Source: Lycorma delicatula (Eukaryota; Arthropoda; Insecta; Hemiptera; Fulgoridae). From it: a stretch of 64,000 bases of DNA. Every line of letters begins with the position of its first letter. The stretch's first letter is position 1. Under the pieces are notes generated by a model that was not told the DNA's origin, searched no databases, and saw only the letters and a program-made list of their open reading frames with translations. The stretch is taken from the NCBI RefSeq assembly GCF_047948215.1, contig NC_134460.1:149662049-149726048 (forward strand). The letters run 5' to 3'. Positions 44,872 through 56,130 of the stretch are shown here, piece after piece. Made by a program: the position numbers and the translations under genes.

Positions 44872-45990
44872 AACTAGCCGACCCGTCTAGGCAGAACCTG
44901 AACCCTCGGTGCTCAGGTCAGCGCAAGCGAATCCCGAAGCCAACTCACGGGTTCCTCGAGGCCTTCCGGGGCCTAAAAAGACCCAAAGCTCGCTTGGCTG
45001 GCCATTCTCATCTTCCCAAACGGCTCCATCCTCTGAACACCTGCACTCTACGTTATCCTCACGGTTGTGAGAATAATACCGATAAATAATAATTACAGTA
45101 TTCAGGCTTTATAGAAACCTGAAAAAGATAGTAAATTTAATAGTAATTATGGTAACTAAAGTACACGCACCTTTGATGACAAATTCATAACATATCTTTG
45201 CCTTGGTGGCAGAAATATAATAATTAAGTAAAAGGGAATCATTTATCTTTTCTTTAATGAATAGGGCCACAGTCGATGGCTTAAAACCTTCCCTGCGGTA
45301 ACACGAAAGTATCCTGCAAATTTGAAAGTAATCGTCAGTTGCTTCTCGCTGATCCGATAACGTACTACTACTTACATATAAATATATATATATATTTATA
45401 TATACATTTCCGTATGTGATCTGTTAGATCGGGAGTGTAGCTGATGCGTTCAAAATTTCGCCTTCAACCTGCTAATAAATACCCCGTTTTGAAAATCGGA
45501 CGATTGTTTGCAGAAATATTGTAAGAATATCCCATTGCACCTACCAAAACAGCGTCCCAAAGGAACCCCGTTCGTTACCAGTTAATGGTGATGATAACTT
45601 CCCACGAGGTGTTTGCATACTTCACCACTCTCGTCTCGCACGCATTCCCCACGGGAAGCCCATTATTGCTAAACAGAAATTTCTTTAATTTATTTAATAT
45701 TATTTTATTTAACGTAAATTTAATTAGATTATTTTTGTAATATTATTCATTCGGTTGATTCAGTTCAAACCCGGCTCACACAGTGATAAAGATTCACAGT
45801 TCATTAATTCAATTCACTAAAGTTTGTGCTTCAACCGGAAAACCTCCGCTGCTACTTATATACATTTTTTTTCGAGTACCTTATGTTTTGCCAAGAAACA
45901 TTGGAAAAATTTGATTATGATAGAGTAGTTTTTTTTTACCTCGAATAAATAAAAACCCTCTCCCTCTTTGTATAATAATGTAGATTTCCA
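44872..45990 (+). repeat. Family D, long copy
   Basis: AACTAGCCGACCCGTCTAGG start and G+C-rich head to about 45070, then GAATAATACCGATAAATAAT, GATGGCTTAAAACCTTCCCT, GGAGTGTAGCTGATGCG, CTTCAACCTGCTAATAAATA and CAAACCCGGCTCACACAGTG. It ends CCTCTTTGTATAATAATGTA. The frame at 44796-45089 lies in the repeat and is not a gene. Confidence 0.75.
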
Positions 45991-46061
45991 GGTGTAAGTA
46001 AATCATTAATTTTTTAGGAATGCTACTTATTTATTTAGCTTTTTTAGATCTTGTTTAGATC

Positions 46062-46308
46062 AATGAGAGTTACAGCGTTCAAATCCTAGTAAAGCCAGTT
46101 ATTTTTACACGGATTTGAATACTAGATCGTGGATACCGGTGTTCTTTGGTGGTTGGGTTCCAATTAACCACATATCTCAGGAATGGTCGAACTGAGAATG
46201 TACAAGACTACACTTCATTTACACTCATACATATCATCCTCATTCATCCTCTGAAGAATTATCTAAACGGTAGTTACCGGAGGCTAAACAGGAAAAGAAA
46301 GAAAAGAA
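46062..46308 (+). repeat. SINE-2, 5'-truncated copy
   Basis: Starts within the head (GAGAGTTACAGCGTTCAAAT), then GTGGATACCGGTGTTCTTTG, CAATTAACCACATATCTCAG, CATCCTCTGAAGAATTATC..GGAGGCTAAACAGG and an A-rich end. Confidence 0.8.
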
Positions 46309-46696
46309 AGATCAATTCGAAAGAAAATGTTTACCGTTTTGTTATATTTAAATCCCGATTATGTAATTCTATACCCTTTTGATTTTATTACTTAATTTAA
46401 AAATAATATACAGTCCCTAAATAGAACGTACAGGCATATGTTTTAGCGTATCAAGTAGTCTTCTTTCATTCTAATCTTTTTTTGTTATTAGATTTTACTT
46501 AAATTAATCAAATATTTTGAATTAATTTTGAAATGTCAACAATTGGTGTTTCCCTCTCCTACAATCACGGTAAAACCTGTAGGAAGATGTGTAAATAGAA
46601 CATTTTAATATAAAGCGTTTTTTTTTTTTTTTAGTAAATATTTATTTATTTTAGCGAAAAAATTCATCAAATTATTTATTGGAAAGCGAAGAAGTA
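46309..46696. other. No gene seen
   Basis: A+T-rich, with a T-run at 46619-46633. Confidence 0.4.
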
Positions 46697-46900
46697 AAGT
46701 TTTTAAGTAAGTTGGTATCAAATGATAGGATATGAGGGGATTTACGTAGAATAACTTTATATCTATCAGATATCATATCTATAATGAGGGTAGAAGACCG
46801 TGAAAAGTAAGCTGCGATTCGGAAAGCAGTGAAACAAGGATATCGTCTGTCTCCTTTGTTCTTCAGCTTCTATTTACTAAAAGCTATAAAAAAATTATTT
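46697..46900 (+). pseudogene. LINE RT scrap (motif B region)
   Basis: In one frame with two stops: RRITLYLSDIISIMRVEDRE and AVKQGYRLSPLFFSFYLLKA, the G-x-R-Q-G-C-x-L-S-P block just before the catalytic motif of RTE-like and related LINEs. Probably the same family as 55194-56037, which begins downstream of this segment. No other part is retained. Confidence 0.65.
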
Positions 46901-47077
46901 TTGAACATAATACCGACCTAACAAAGGAAAATAAAGATAATCGAATTTACCGGATGTACTTTTATTTTACAGAAAACTAAAAATGCAGTAATTTTTTTTT
47001 TTAACAGGATTATGTAAATCCGCAATCTGTCCCTCGAAACAACGAATAGATGTGACGAACGTCTATAATTAATCGAC

Positions 47078-47130
47078 TTTAAGGAGAGAAAACCCAGCAG
47101 CAATTAGTTGCTGTATATTCTATTTACAGA
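47078..47130. repeat. Short block shared with 63868-63915
   Basis: GGAGAGAAAACCC..CAGCAATT..TATATTC occurs at both places. Possibly a fragment of one more repeat. Confidence 0.35.
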
Positions 47131-47164
47131 GTTTTCATAAAAGAACGCTGGGGGTTTGAACGTA

Positions 47165-48110
47165 AATTAAATTAACACAAAAATACTTACAGTCGATGTT
47201 GTTTATTTATCGAATTTCTCATCTGAAACAGTTTTTTTACATAACTAATAAATTTCAATATGCGTATCATTAATCGCTCGGCAGATGTCCAATCGATCTC
47301 GGTTTCTGCTTATACCCGAATTAACATATCTTCTTTTACGGTTATGGTCGCTTCATTAATCCTTTCCTTTAAGTGACGTAGGCTGCGTATTTTATGCGAA
47401 TAAACGATATTTTTAATATATCCCCACAAGAAAAAATCGCAAGGGTCAGGTTGGACTTCTTGGAGGCTAGGGTATAGGCCTATCCATCAGCGTTCAAATT
47501 TTCCGTTCAAAGCCTTGCTGTCGAATGTATTAAAGCGCTGGGACGCGCCATCTCGTTAGAAATGAATTCGTTGTATGTTTTCGAGTTCATCCCGGTCGAT
47601 GAAAGCGATAACCGTTTAACATCTCGAGGTAAACGTTTCCATTAATAATCTTTTCAGCGAAGAAAAAAGGCCGGATTACACGATTTTTCATCACACCACA
47701 CTAAACATTAACGGTGGTGGGGGGGGGTTCCAAATCCTCAGTATTCGTGAATCGTGTCTGTTAACGCACCCGTTTATACGGAATTTTGCTTCAAACGTAA
47801 AAAATACATCGTCTAAAAATAATTAGTTTTCATTCATTTTGCGGATAATTTTCAACAGGGAAATCGAAAGGTTTTACTCCATCATCAGTTTCAATTCATG
47901 CAGTAGCTGGATTTTATGTGCGTGTAATTTCAATCTTTTGTGGAAAATTTTGTGAATTTTTGTTTTCGGAGTATCTAATCCGAAGTTTCAACGAGATATG
48001 GATTTGTTAGGACTTCTGATCGCAAATTGTTTAATACTAGCGGTCTGCCGGTTGATTTTTACTTCACAACCTTCGGATGAAAGGTAGAGATGCTGCTAAT
48101 CCACCGCGAA
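47165..48110 (-). pseudogene. Mariner-type (DUF4817) transposase relic
   Basis: On the minus strand, TIHK-like KIHKIFHKRLKLHAHKIQLL and HELKLMME (second HTH and linker, about 47950-47880) come first. PCDFFLWGYIKNIV (about 47450-47405) marks the third acidic site, and IRSLRHLKERINEATITVKE leads to the C-terminus. The intervening catalytic blocks are too degraded to follow. Many stops. It is a different subfamily from 20091 and 34550: the C-terminal block is of the LRHLKERI type. Confidence 0.7.
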
Positions 48111-48211
48111 GATCGGAACAATAATTTAAAAAAAGAAAAAAAAAAGCAAAGACATCGGTAAAAAGAAGAACATTAATTATAAAATAAATAAAAATAAAAT
48201 CTGATAAATCG

Positions 48212-48366
48212 GTGAAGTGGTAGTATCTCGGCCTTTCATCCGGGGATCCCGTATTCGAATCCCGGTCAGGTATGTCATTTTACATACGCTACGAAATCCT
48301 ATACTCTTACGTAGAAGCTTGTCTGTAAGCTTCTACGGTCAATAATTCATCAAACAAAAAAATATA
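48212..48366 (+). repeat. SINE-1, variant with a hairpin tail
   Basis: GGTGAAGTGGTAGTATCTCG, TTTCATCCGG, B-box ATTCGAATCCC, GGTCAGGTATGTCATTTTAC. The tail then differs from 41103: CGTAGAAGCTT (48310-48320), loop GTCTGT, AAGCTTCTACG (48327-48337), followed by CAATAATTCATCAAAC and an A-run. Confidence 0.75.
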
Positions 48367-48925
48367 GAAATCTTGAATTTTCTTATCTAGGCCGTAAAAT
48401 TGGTAAAAATAAAACGTTTGTAAGAAGATATAAAAATCAATTTACGACAAGCACGAACAGCTTTCTTTCAGAAAAGAAAATGTTAAAATATTTTTATGTC
48501 ACTCGTAATATTCGTATCTTGTTTGTAAATGTAAACGTCAGTTAATTCTTTTATAACTGCAAATTTTATTGACGTATAAAGGTTTTAAACATAAATTTAT
48601 TTAGTTAACGCCCTTACTTGGTGTGTAGTAATGTTTAACATAACAGTCGGTTTTCATATTTGTTTGGAGCTGGTTTACGCTTCTCTCCTTAGTTACTAGT
48701 AATTTCTTGATTGCTGTTTATTTTTTTTTAAAATACATTTTTATTCTTTTTCAACTGTTAAAGATTTTATATCCAGTTCGGTTTCATTCATTCGTTAAGT
48801 TTTATCTGCACGTTTCTTTTTTTTTTCTTTTTTAACTTTGGTTTTTTATCTTTACTTTAAAATGAAAAACATATTGGATGCGAGTCATTGTGCCGTTTCG
48901 GTTCTTCAAGCAATAGCAATCTTTT
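48367..48925. other. No gene seen
   Basis: A+T-rich spacer. Confidence 0.4.
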
Positions 48926-49475
48926 TACTCCCTTGTACGAAGTAAAGGAAATATTGTGATCGCAAAAAATTTCGGTTTTCAGATTTCAATCGAAATATCC
49001 ATTTTGACCATCCCTAAAATCCATTTTGACTAGTTTCGGCGTGACAACTGTTACGTCCGTACGTATGTATCTCGCATAACTCAAAAACGATTAGCCGTAC
49101 AATGTTGAAATTTTGGATTTGGGACTGTTTTATCATCTAGTTGTGCACTTTCCCTTTTGATTGCCATCGACTAGACCAAAAGTGTCCAAAAAAACCAAAA
49201 ATCCAAAAACATTTTGATTTTGGACTTTTTCTTAACTACAGGAATCAGCACTCATTGAGAGCTTTTCAACGATATACTATCATAAATGGTAGTTATTTTC
49301 ATTGGTTCCAGAGTTATAGCCAAATCAAATTTTAATTAATGAAATATTTGGATCGTACAAGTGGAAGGCGCATCGGTTCGAATCCGACTTCGTTTCTTTT
49401 TTTAACTTTTTTTTTAATTTAAATATATGGATTTATTAATAATTATTAACCTCTGATTATAAACAAAATTTTTTA
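48926..49475 (+). repeat. Family C, long copy
   Basis: CTTGTACGAAGTAAAGGAAA, ATCCATTTTGACCATCCCTA, GACTAGTTTCGGCGTGAC, AAAACGATTAGCCGTACAAT, then GGCGCATCGGTTCGAATCCG (a tRNA B-box match) and an A+T-rich end with TAATTATTAACCTCTGATTA. Confidence 0.75.
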
Positions 49476-49654
49476 ACTTTTTTAAGTAAAATTTTTTTAA
49501 CTTTTTTGAAGCTAAAATTTAATTTCACTTTAAACTTAAAATTTAATTATTAAGAGAGTATAATAGGGCATCAAGTTGTTGTTTCTAGAGAAAATAAATA
49601 AATAGTTTATTAAGTTAGGCGAACAGTTTTCGTAAACTACATGCTGTGTACTTG

Positions 49655-50402
49655 ACGTTTTGACACCTAAGGAACCCTAAAACCCCAAAAACCGGATGGA
49701 AGTTTTACAGATGTTAATGTTCGTATGTGCGCGCGTGTGTGTTCGATGTCGGCCTCTAAATCACCTTATATCTCCATAACTACAGAACCAATTTTGGCCA
49801 AACTCGGTAAAATTACTTCTATGTTTCGGGCACTGATGCCATTAAATTTTCAACTTAACAGGTCTAATGGGGTGAGACTGTAGAGCAAGGTCACCCTCAG
49901 AATCTCGAGATTTCGCCTAATTAAGGTCATATTTTTCTTAGTCATTTGTTAACAATTAAAAAATAAATAATTTTTTTGAGAAAAACATCCCCATCCCAAA
50001 AAATTCTGCTGTAGTCGTTTGCTGTGTTATGACGTCGCAGGTGAGCGGTAGAATTAAATGAATAATATTTAAAGTTTTAAAAGTAACTCGGACTGGCCAG
50101 GTCCCGGTCGACTCGATACCTGGTGCGTTAAGCCTCTCAGCTACACCAGCTGCCGACCGTATAAACGAAATATATTCTATGTAAGTTGTTAAATTACATT
50201 ATTTTACTTAGTGTCCACCACCGCCGCTAGTACCGCCACACCCGCGCGAATTAAATACGGTACGTGCGCGCGCTTTAGTTGGAATCATTTAATTAAATAA
50301 AGAAAAAATATTATATTTAAATAAAATGATAAATAATTTAAATTAAGTTGTGCGTGTATGTGTGTGTGAGAACCGTGCATCACAAAACACCCCACAGTTG
50401 TC
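49655..50402 (-). repeat. Family A copy
   Basis: GACACCTAAGGAACCC, GCGCGCGTGTGTGT (near 49729), AGGTCTAATGGGGTGAGACT, TATGACGTCGCAGGTGAGCG, the inverted tRNA-like module (eroded around 50098-50160), GCGCGCGCTTTAG (about 50270), and GTGCATCACAAAACACCCCA. Lacks the terminal hairpin. Confidence 0.8.
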
Positions 50403-51789
50403 AGGTTTTTTCTCGTTATTTTTGCGTACCTTACAAAAGTTATGCGAAAACGTTTTCTTTTTCTTTTCAGTTTGTGTTATTATCATGTTTGTGTCTGTTT
50501 TTCTCGTAGTACGGAAATACTTATTTACAAAGAAAACCTGGTTTTACCGAAATTGGAGAATAAACTGTTGTTAAGCTAATAGTAATTTAACTATTAAAGA
50601 ATTATCTGCCCGTTGACTTGATTTAAAATGTTTAAAAGGGATTATCTCCTCATGATCAAAAATTTTTGTTTGAAATTTAAATAAGGGGAAGTCTAATGTA
50701 AATTATAAATAAGGGATTTTCCCTTTTTATTTTATTTTTTTTTATTAACAGGGTTAGATTGATGGAGCTAAACGAAAATAATGTTTGAATCGACTTTCTG
50801 AGAAAGTTTTCTTTCGTATTTCGGAGAACGTGTGTTTCAGTCTACTTTAAGAAAAATTGTTTTGAAAATTTAAAATAAAGTTTTAGCAACTTTCCTACAA
50901 AATACTTTTGAAATTTCAAGGTTCTAAGAAGTTCTAAGGATCTTCTAAGAAGGTTTTTGTGATTTACATAGAGCTGTATTTCAAAAAATTATTTTAGAAG
51001 CAAGATTAAACATAAAATAAATTTTTAAACAATTTTTTTACCAAACTGTTTTTTCCCAGCGGTTCCCCTTTCGGTTAGCAGATAAGATATCATACTCGAA
51101 AATAGTTTAGCCGATTAAACTCGTCAAATCTATATTATTTATTAAAATTCAAATTCAAATTCTTTTATTTCTTTCACTTTTACAGAATTAATAATTAATG
51201 GATAATCCTATAATTATACTCTAAGGTTATCTATTCATAGGTTAGAACCAATATTAACATTATTGTATAATACAATTTAATATTCATTACTTAACTTAAC
51301 TTAATCATACATAATTTATAATCGGAAGTGAATTTAGTAAAAGATGAAAGATTAGGTGTCCACAAGGGTCTTACCCGTTTTGTGGCACCATCCCTTTTAT
51401 ATTAATCTGTTTAGTTAGAGTAAGGGAACAAAAAGGAAAGTTTTATCTTATATAGGAGAATTAGGTTTGGTTCAATTCATGATTTACTCTGACGGAAACT
51501 TATCTTTTTTGCAGTTAAGTATAGAGAAGATCAATCGTCGTCAAGTATTTATGTATACTAATAAAACTTTCATCCAGCGCTACTCATTAAGTTATATATG
51601 TAAAAAATTGATTACTATGTTAAGACCAATAGTATAAAAAGCATTATCATTAATTATATATATAATCATAAATCATGTAATTATATGGAACATACAAAAT
51701 GGCATCCCCGTCACGATTTCGCCCGCGCTCGCGCGATACGGTTAATTGCGTTTCCTGTTGCGGTCATCTTTCTTTTATTTTATATTTTT
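50403..51789. other. A+T-rich DNA, no gene seen
   Basis: No coding signal. CGCGCTCGCGCGA (51725-51738) is a short CpG-rich patch next to family E. Confidence 0.4.
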
Positions 51790-52200
51790 TAGTTAAGTAA
51801 TCGGAGGCTGGTGCAGCAAGTCGCGTCACACGTACTGCTGTGTCGGTCGAGCCACCGCACCGTACACCGTCGCCCCCGCAAAAAAATCAAAATTAAAAAA
51901 ACCGAAAATAATTTTTAGATATCTATCTGAAGAGTATTTACAAGACCAAATCTACTAAAATCTCTTTTGGTGTAGTCAAGAACGGAGAAAATTTGCAGTC
52001 ATCGTTAAAAACCTTTTTACCTTTCTTCGCTCCTTTCGAATTTTAAAAATCTAGAAATTGGATTTTAGATATTCATATGAAGATTACACAAACCGAAAAT
52101 CAAGTTGATATTTTCATTTATTACCGAGAAATTAAAAAAATAGTCTGGTTTAAAAAAAAAACAAAAAATCAATTTTAACTCTAAATTTCAAAAACTCCTT
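51790..52200 (-). repeat. Family E copy without SINE
   Basis: Reverse complement of 40986-41600, minus the SINE-1. CATATGAATATCTAAAATCC (on the minus strand, near 52085) is the empty site. Confidence 0.75.
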
Positions 52201-52270
52201 TCATCGTTTGCACTTACCGCCAGAAGAACATTTATACAAATTTTTATCAATTTATCTCCAGTAATTTTTT

Positions 52271-52306
52271 TAGTGTATATATATATATATATATAAAAGT
52301 TTTTTT

Positions 52307-52352
<46 letters not shown>

Positions 52353-52404
52353 TAAAAAAAAACTTATATATATATATATATATATACACTAAAAAAAAAC
52401 TTTT
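52271..52404. repeat. Nested TA/TG palindrome
   Basis: The core 52297-52365 is self-complementary: AAGTTTTTTTTAGTGTGTGT, TA alternation, then ACACACTAAAAAAAAACTT. Partial extra arms lie at 52271-52284 and 52385-52403. Likely extruded or unstable in vivo (inference). Confidence 0.85.
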
Positions 52405-53469
52405 AAAAAATTTGTTAATTTTAGCAATTTATGGTAGTTAAACTTGGACAAAGGAAAGTTCAAGAGAAAAGGAAACGAATAGAGACTGTTGAATTGTAAT
52501 TTTACAGAATAATATTAAAATGAATTTAGATACGGTAGATAAATGTGAATTGAAAAAGAGAAATTTATGAAGAATTTCATGAAAAACTTGATTTGTTTGG
52601 ATCAAGTTTTAGGTCATTTAGAATTAGAATATGTCTTACTAAAGATAAAATCAAATCACTGAGATAATTTAACGTAAAATGTATTTTAATATTAATAAAT
52701 ATTTTTTAGATTAAATGATAAACCCGGAACAAAGAAGAATGGAGAACTGAATAAAATTAACAATTGACTTTAACTATTAACGCAGACGTTAGAGAATAAT
52801 AGTAATAGATTATACTATAATAGAATAGAATAGAATAATAGTAATCATAATAATATTTATTTTAATTCTCAACTGTTTTTATTTCCTTATTATTTTTTTT
52901 TGATTTACTTACACATGTTATATCTGTCATGTATTTATAGAGAACTCGGAAAAAGGCGCGAAAACGTTACACGGTTTATGTTTCATTACACGTGATTTTG
53001 TTAAATGTTTTTGCCAATTGTAACTAAATAACCTTCACGAATTTAGCGTACTAACAACAACAAGTTTTACAACGAAAGCTTCAAAATCCTAAACATTTTT
53101 AGCTGTTTCTTGAGTTGTGATTTTTAACACAGCTCTAATCCTATGTTTCCTTTTTTGTTATCCTCAAAACACAAATATAATTTTAGACATTCGTTCGAAC
53201 GAATGAATAGTTCGTGCGCTGCGCGCAACCGCCCGGCGAATCACCAATGGTTCGCTCTGCGCCAATAGCAGCTAAAATAAAAATGTGTGCCCACACAACA
53301 AACGATCAAATGAATCTGAATCATCCTTTTTATGGGAAAGGTTATGGTACTGATCAGTTTAATTTCAATTATTTACTGTAAATAGACTGCATCTTTATTA
53401 ATGTTATCTAAAATTAATCTCATTAACGATTTTATTTATTTATGTTTTTTGTCTATTCTACTTGGTACC
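52405..53469. other. A+T-rich DNA with a CpG-rich patch at 53185-53280
   Basis: Palindrome CATTCGTTCGAACGAATG (53188-53205), then GTGCGCTGCGCGCAACCGCC and two CCAAT-like boxes (ACCAATGG, GCCAATAG). Could be regulatory or a repeat fragment. No gene start is defined. Confidence 0.3.
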
Positions 53470-53608
53470 AGGCCTTCTTTGAACACAAACGTACCCGGAA
53501 GGAAAATCTGGGATAATTTACCCCTGTACTTCTTCCGTCATCTGTGTGCAGATGGTTCTGACCAACGCATGCCATGCCCGTCCAGTCAACAGCATAGTCT
53601 CCAAAATG

Positions 53609-53782
53609 TTATCGAGGGTATGCTAAATAATCGAATCCTCTCCAGCATTTTTCCCTGAGGCGCAAGTACCGTCCCCACACGAAACCGTATGTTCCGCGGC
53701 GTCTTATATAATCTTCGATATACTCTTCGTTCATAAGTCTCCTACCGCTTGCTGTAGGAAGCTACCCTCGAGAAATGGCTGG
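53609..53782. repeat. Direct repeat, copy 1 (174 bp)
   Basis: TTATCGAGGGTATGCTAAAT...GAGAAATGGCTGG. Matches 54185-54359 with only about two differences (one substitution, one missing base). Confidence 0.9.
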
Positions 53783-54172
53783 CTTCAATATTGCTCCAAG
53801 CGCTATAATATGGTGGAAAGATACTTGCTGGCATTCAGCGATCTAGGCGTGCCTAGTCCTTTGGACAGAAATTTGCTGTCCTTGACGAAATAAATTTTAA
53901 TTTATTGACAAATCATTTATTTTAGTATGTAGACGATGTCCGCCTACCAATTTTAGTAATATATGACATGTTAACGGTGGGACACGCAAGCGAACAGTGT
54001 AGGGTACCACGCTTATTCCGCTCATGCAGTACGGTAAACTCTAGGAGCTAATTAGGATATTGGTCGCTAAACCGTTTTGAGGAACAGTAGCCGTATGTGG
54101 TATGCACATTCGGTCTTATGCTTTAGGGCGACCGAACGGTGGGAGAAATGCCAGACAAACCGTACTCTTCGA
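53783..54172 (+). repeat. Family B retroposon-like repeat between the direct repeats
   Basis: Reverse complement of 3317-3695: AGCGATCTAGGCGTGCCTAG, GTAGACGATGTCCGCCTACC, ACGCTTATTCCGCTCATG, GGGCGACCGAACGG, GGGAGAAATGCCAGACAAAC. Confidence 0.75.
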
Positions 54173-54184
54173 TATGCCTCTCTA

Positions 54185-54359
54185 TTATCGAGGGTATGCT
54201 AAATAATCGAATCCTCTCCAGTATTTTTCCCTGAGGCGCAAGTACCGTCCCCACACGAACACCGTATGTTCCGCGGCGTCTTATATAATCTTCGATATAC
54301 TCTTCGTTCATAAGTCTCCTACCGCTTGCTGTAGGAAGCTACCCTCGAGAAATGGCTGG
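54185..54359. repeat. Direct repeat, copy 2 (175 bp)
   Basis: Near-identical to 53609-53782. Followed by a short duplication of AGCTACCCTCGAGAAATG (54360-54377). ATGCCTCTCT occurs before it (54175-54184) and again just after that duplication (54380-54389), which suggests a tandem-duplicated unit. Confidence 0.9.
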
Positions 54360-54711
54360 AGCTACCCTCGAGAAATGCATGCCTCTCTCTTCCGAAAGAG
54401 AAGGTCTAGAAGTGTAAGTCCAGTTACTACCCCGGCGGCATTGCCGGAGATGGTTTTGTAACCTCTCAGTATACTCAAAAGGAACCAGTTCTGTACACCC
54501 GGATAAGGGTTCCACGGGCTCTCTCCCTTTTTCAGGGCGAAAGATCAGACTGTGCTCGGTTTTTTTTTATTAGCTGAACGATTTAGTGGTTGTGTTTTAG
54601 CTGTTAGTTCATTTTATTTTGTTAATTTTGTCCTTTAATTTGTACCCAGCCCATCCTAAAAGCAAGTTAACTAAAATAATGGTGCTTTCAAATTAAATTG
54701 TACTTTAGATG

Positions 54712-55193
54712 GTGTTTCTTTTTACTTCATTGTACGAAGTAAAGAAAGTATTGTTATCACGAGAAAATCTCGGTTTTCAGATTTCAACGGAAATATCCAT
54801 TCTGACCATTCCTGAATCCATTTTGACTAGTTTTGGCGTGACGTCTGTAAGTAGGTACGTACGTACGTTTGTATCTCAAAAACGATTAGCTGTAGGATGT
54901 TGAAATTTTTGATTTAGGACTGTTGTAATATCTAGTTATGCACCTTCCCTTTCGATTGCAATCGGCGTGACCAAAAATGTCCAAAACAGCCCAAAATACA
55001 AAACATTTAGATTTTGAAACTTTTCTTCAGTGCAGTAATAAGCCCTCATTGAGGGCTTTTCAATGATATATCGTAAGTGGTACTTATTTTCATTAGTTTC
55101 AGAGTTGTAGTCAAATAAGATTTTAAATAATGAAATATCTGAATCATACAAGGGGAAGGCACATCGGTTCGAATTCGGCTTCATCTTCTTATT
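54712..55193 (+). repeat. Family C, 5' part (interrupted by a LINE)
   Basis: ATTGTACGAAGTAAAGAAAG, ATTTTGACTAGTTTTGGCGT, AAAACGATTAGCTGTAGGAT, GAAGGCACATCGGTTCGAAT. The 3' part reappears at 56040-56130 (GATTATTAACCTCTGATCGT). Confidence 0.75.
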
Positions 55194-56037
55194 CTTTTTT
55201 TTTGTCTTCAGTCATTTGAATGGTTTGATGCACCACTCCAAGATTCCCTATCTAGTGCTAGTCGTTTCATTTCGGTATACCCCCTACATCCTACATCCCT
55301 AACAATTTGTTTTACATATTCCAAACGTGGCCTGCCTACACAATTTTTTCCTTCAACCTGCCCTTCCAATATTAAAGCGACTATTCCAGGACGCCTTAAT
55401 ATGTGGCCTATAAGTCTGTTTCTTCGTTTAGCTATATTTTTCCAAATGCTTCTTTCTTCATCTATTTTCCGCAACACCTCTTTATTTGTCACTTTATCCA
55501 CCCATCTGATTTTTATCATTCTCCTATAGCACCGCATTTCAAAAGCTTCTAATCTTTTCTTCTCAGATACTCCGATCGTCCAAGTTTCATTTCCATATAA
55601 AGTGACGCTCCAAACATATACTTTCAAAAATCTTTTCCTGACATTTAAATTAATTTTTGATGTAAACAAATTACATTTCTGACTGAACGCTCGTTTCGCC
55701 TGTGCTATTCGGCATTTTATATCGCTCCTGCTTCGTCCATCTTTAGTAATTCTACTTCCCAAATAACAAAATTCTTCTACTTTCATAATCTTTTCTCCTC
55801 CTATTTTTACATTCAGTGGTCCATCTTTGTTATTTCTACTACATTTCATTACTTTTGTTTTGTCCTGGTTTATTTTCATGCGATAGTTCTTGCGTAGGAC
55901 TTCATCCGTGTCATTCATTTTTTCTTCTAAATCCTTTTTACTCTCAGCTAGAATTACTATATCATTAGCAAATCGTAGCATCTTTAACTTTTCACCTTGT
56001 ACTGTTACTCCGATTCTAAATTGTTCTTTAACATCAT
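55194..56037 (-). mobile_element. 5'-truncated LINE with poly-A, nested in family C
   Basis: A-tail (T-run 55192-55202 on the plus strand) at the 3' end. Sequence similar to RT motifs begins at about 56037. Family C sequence flanks both sides. Boundaries are good to a few bases; no TSD could be read with confidence. Confidence 0.75.
55208..55981 (-). pseudogene. Non-LTR RT C-terminal part, 257 codons open, active site mutated
   Basis: The longest open RT piece in the window after ORF1. The frame is in fact open further upstream (VKEQFRIGVTVQGEKLKMLR). The catalytic motif reads RFANDIVILAE, where F/Y-A-D-D is required: the first of the two Asp residues is Asn. Then KINQDKTKVMKCSRN, FCYLGSRITKDGRSRSDIKC, AKRAFSQKCNLF, FLKVYVWSVTLYGNETWTIG, KRLEAFEMRCYRRMIKIRWV, LIGHILRR and GRPRLEYVKQIVRDVG; it ends ASNHSND. 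This is the endonuclease-RT type abundant in insects (RTE-like by motif; tentative). 5'-truncated, so it lacks the endonuclease and fingers. Confidence 0.82.
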
Positions 56038-56039
56038 TA

Positions 56040-56130
56040 ATTTTTTATTAACTTAGATATATTGATTTATTAATTATATTATTTGTTAATTAAATATGTT
56101 GATTATTAACCTCTGATCGTAAAAATTCAA
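56040..56130 (+). repeat. Family C, 3' part after the LINE
   Basis: TTATTAACTTAGATATATTG to TTGATTATTAACCTCTGATC parallels 49405-49465. Confidence 0.65.

Larger units (their letters stand above)
53470..54555 (-). pseudogene. Unrecognised TE-like coding fragment, partly tandem-duplicated
   Basis: The minus-strand open piece 54311-54123 reads MNEEYIEDYIRRRGTYGVRV, GTVLAPQGKILERIRLFSIP. The equivalent frame from 53760 continues, after a frameshift, into DNILETMLLTGRAWHALVRT (about 53610-53550). Upstream (54360-54550) is a G+C-rich leader. The composition differs from the flanks and the frame is broken. It resembles a mobile-element ORF, but I do not recognise the family. Confidence 0.45.

Noticed and set aside
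44796..45089. 97-codon plus-strand frame
   Set aside because: Falls in the G+C-rich head of family D, which is repeated without keeping the frame.
53609..54359. Short LTR retrotransposon (TRIM-like) with 175-bp LTRs
   Set aside because: The repeats lack TG...CA ends, no primer-binding site or polypurine tract is seen, and the interior is a family B copy found elsewhere without these repeats.
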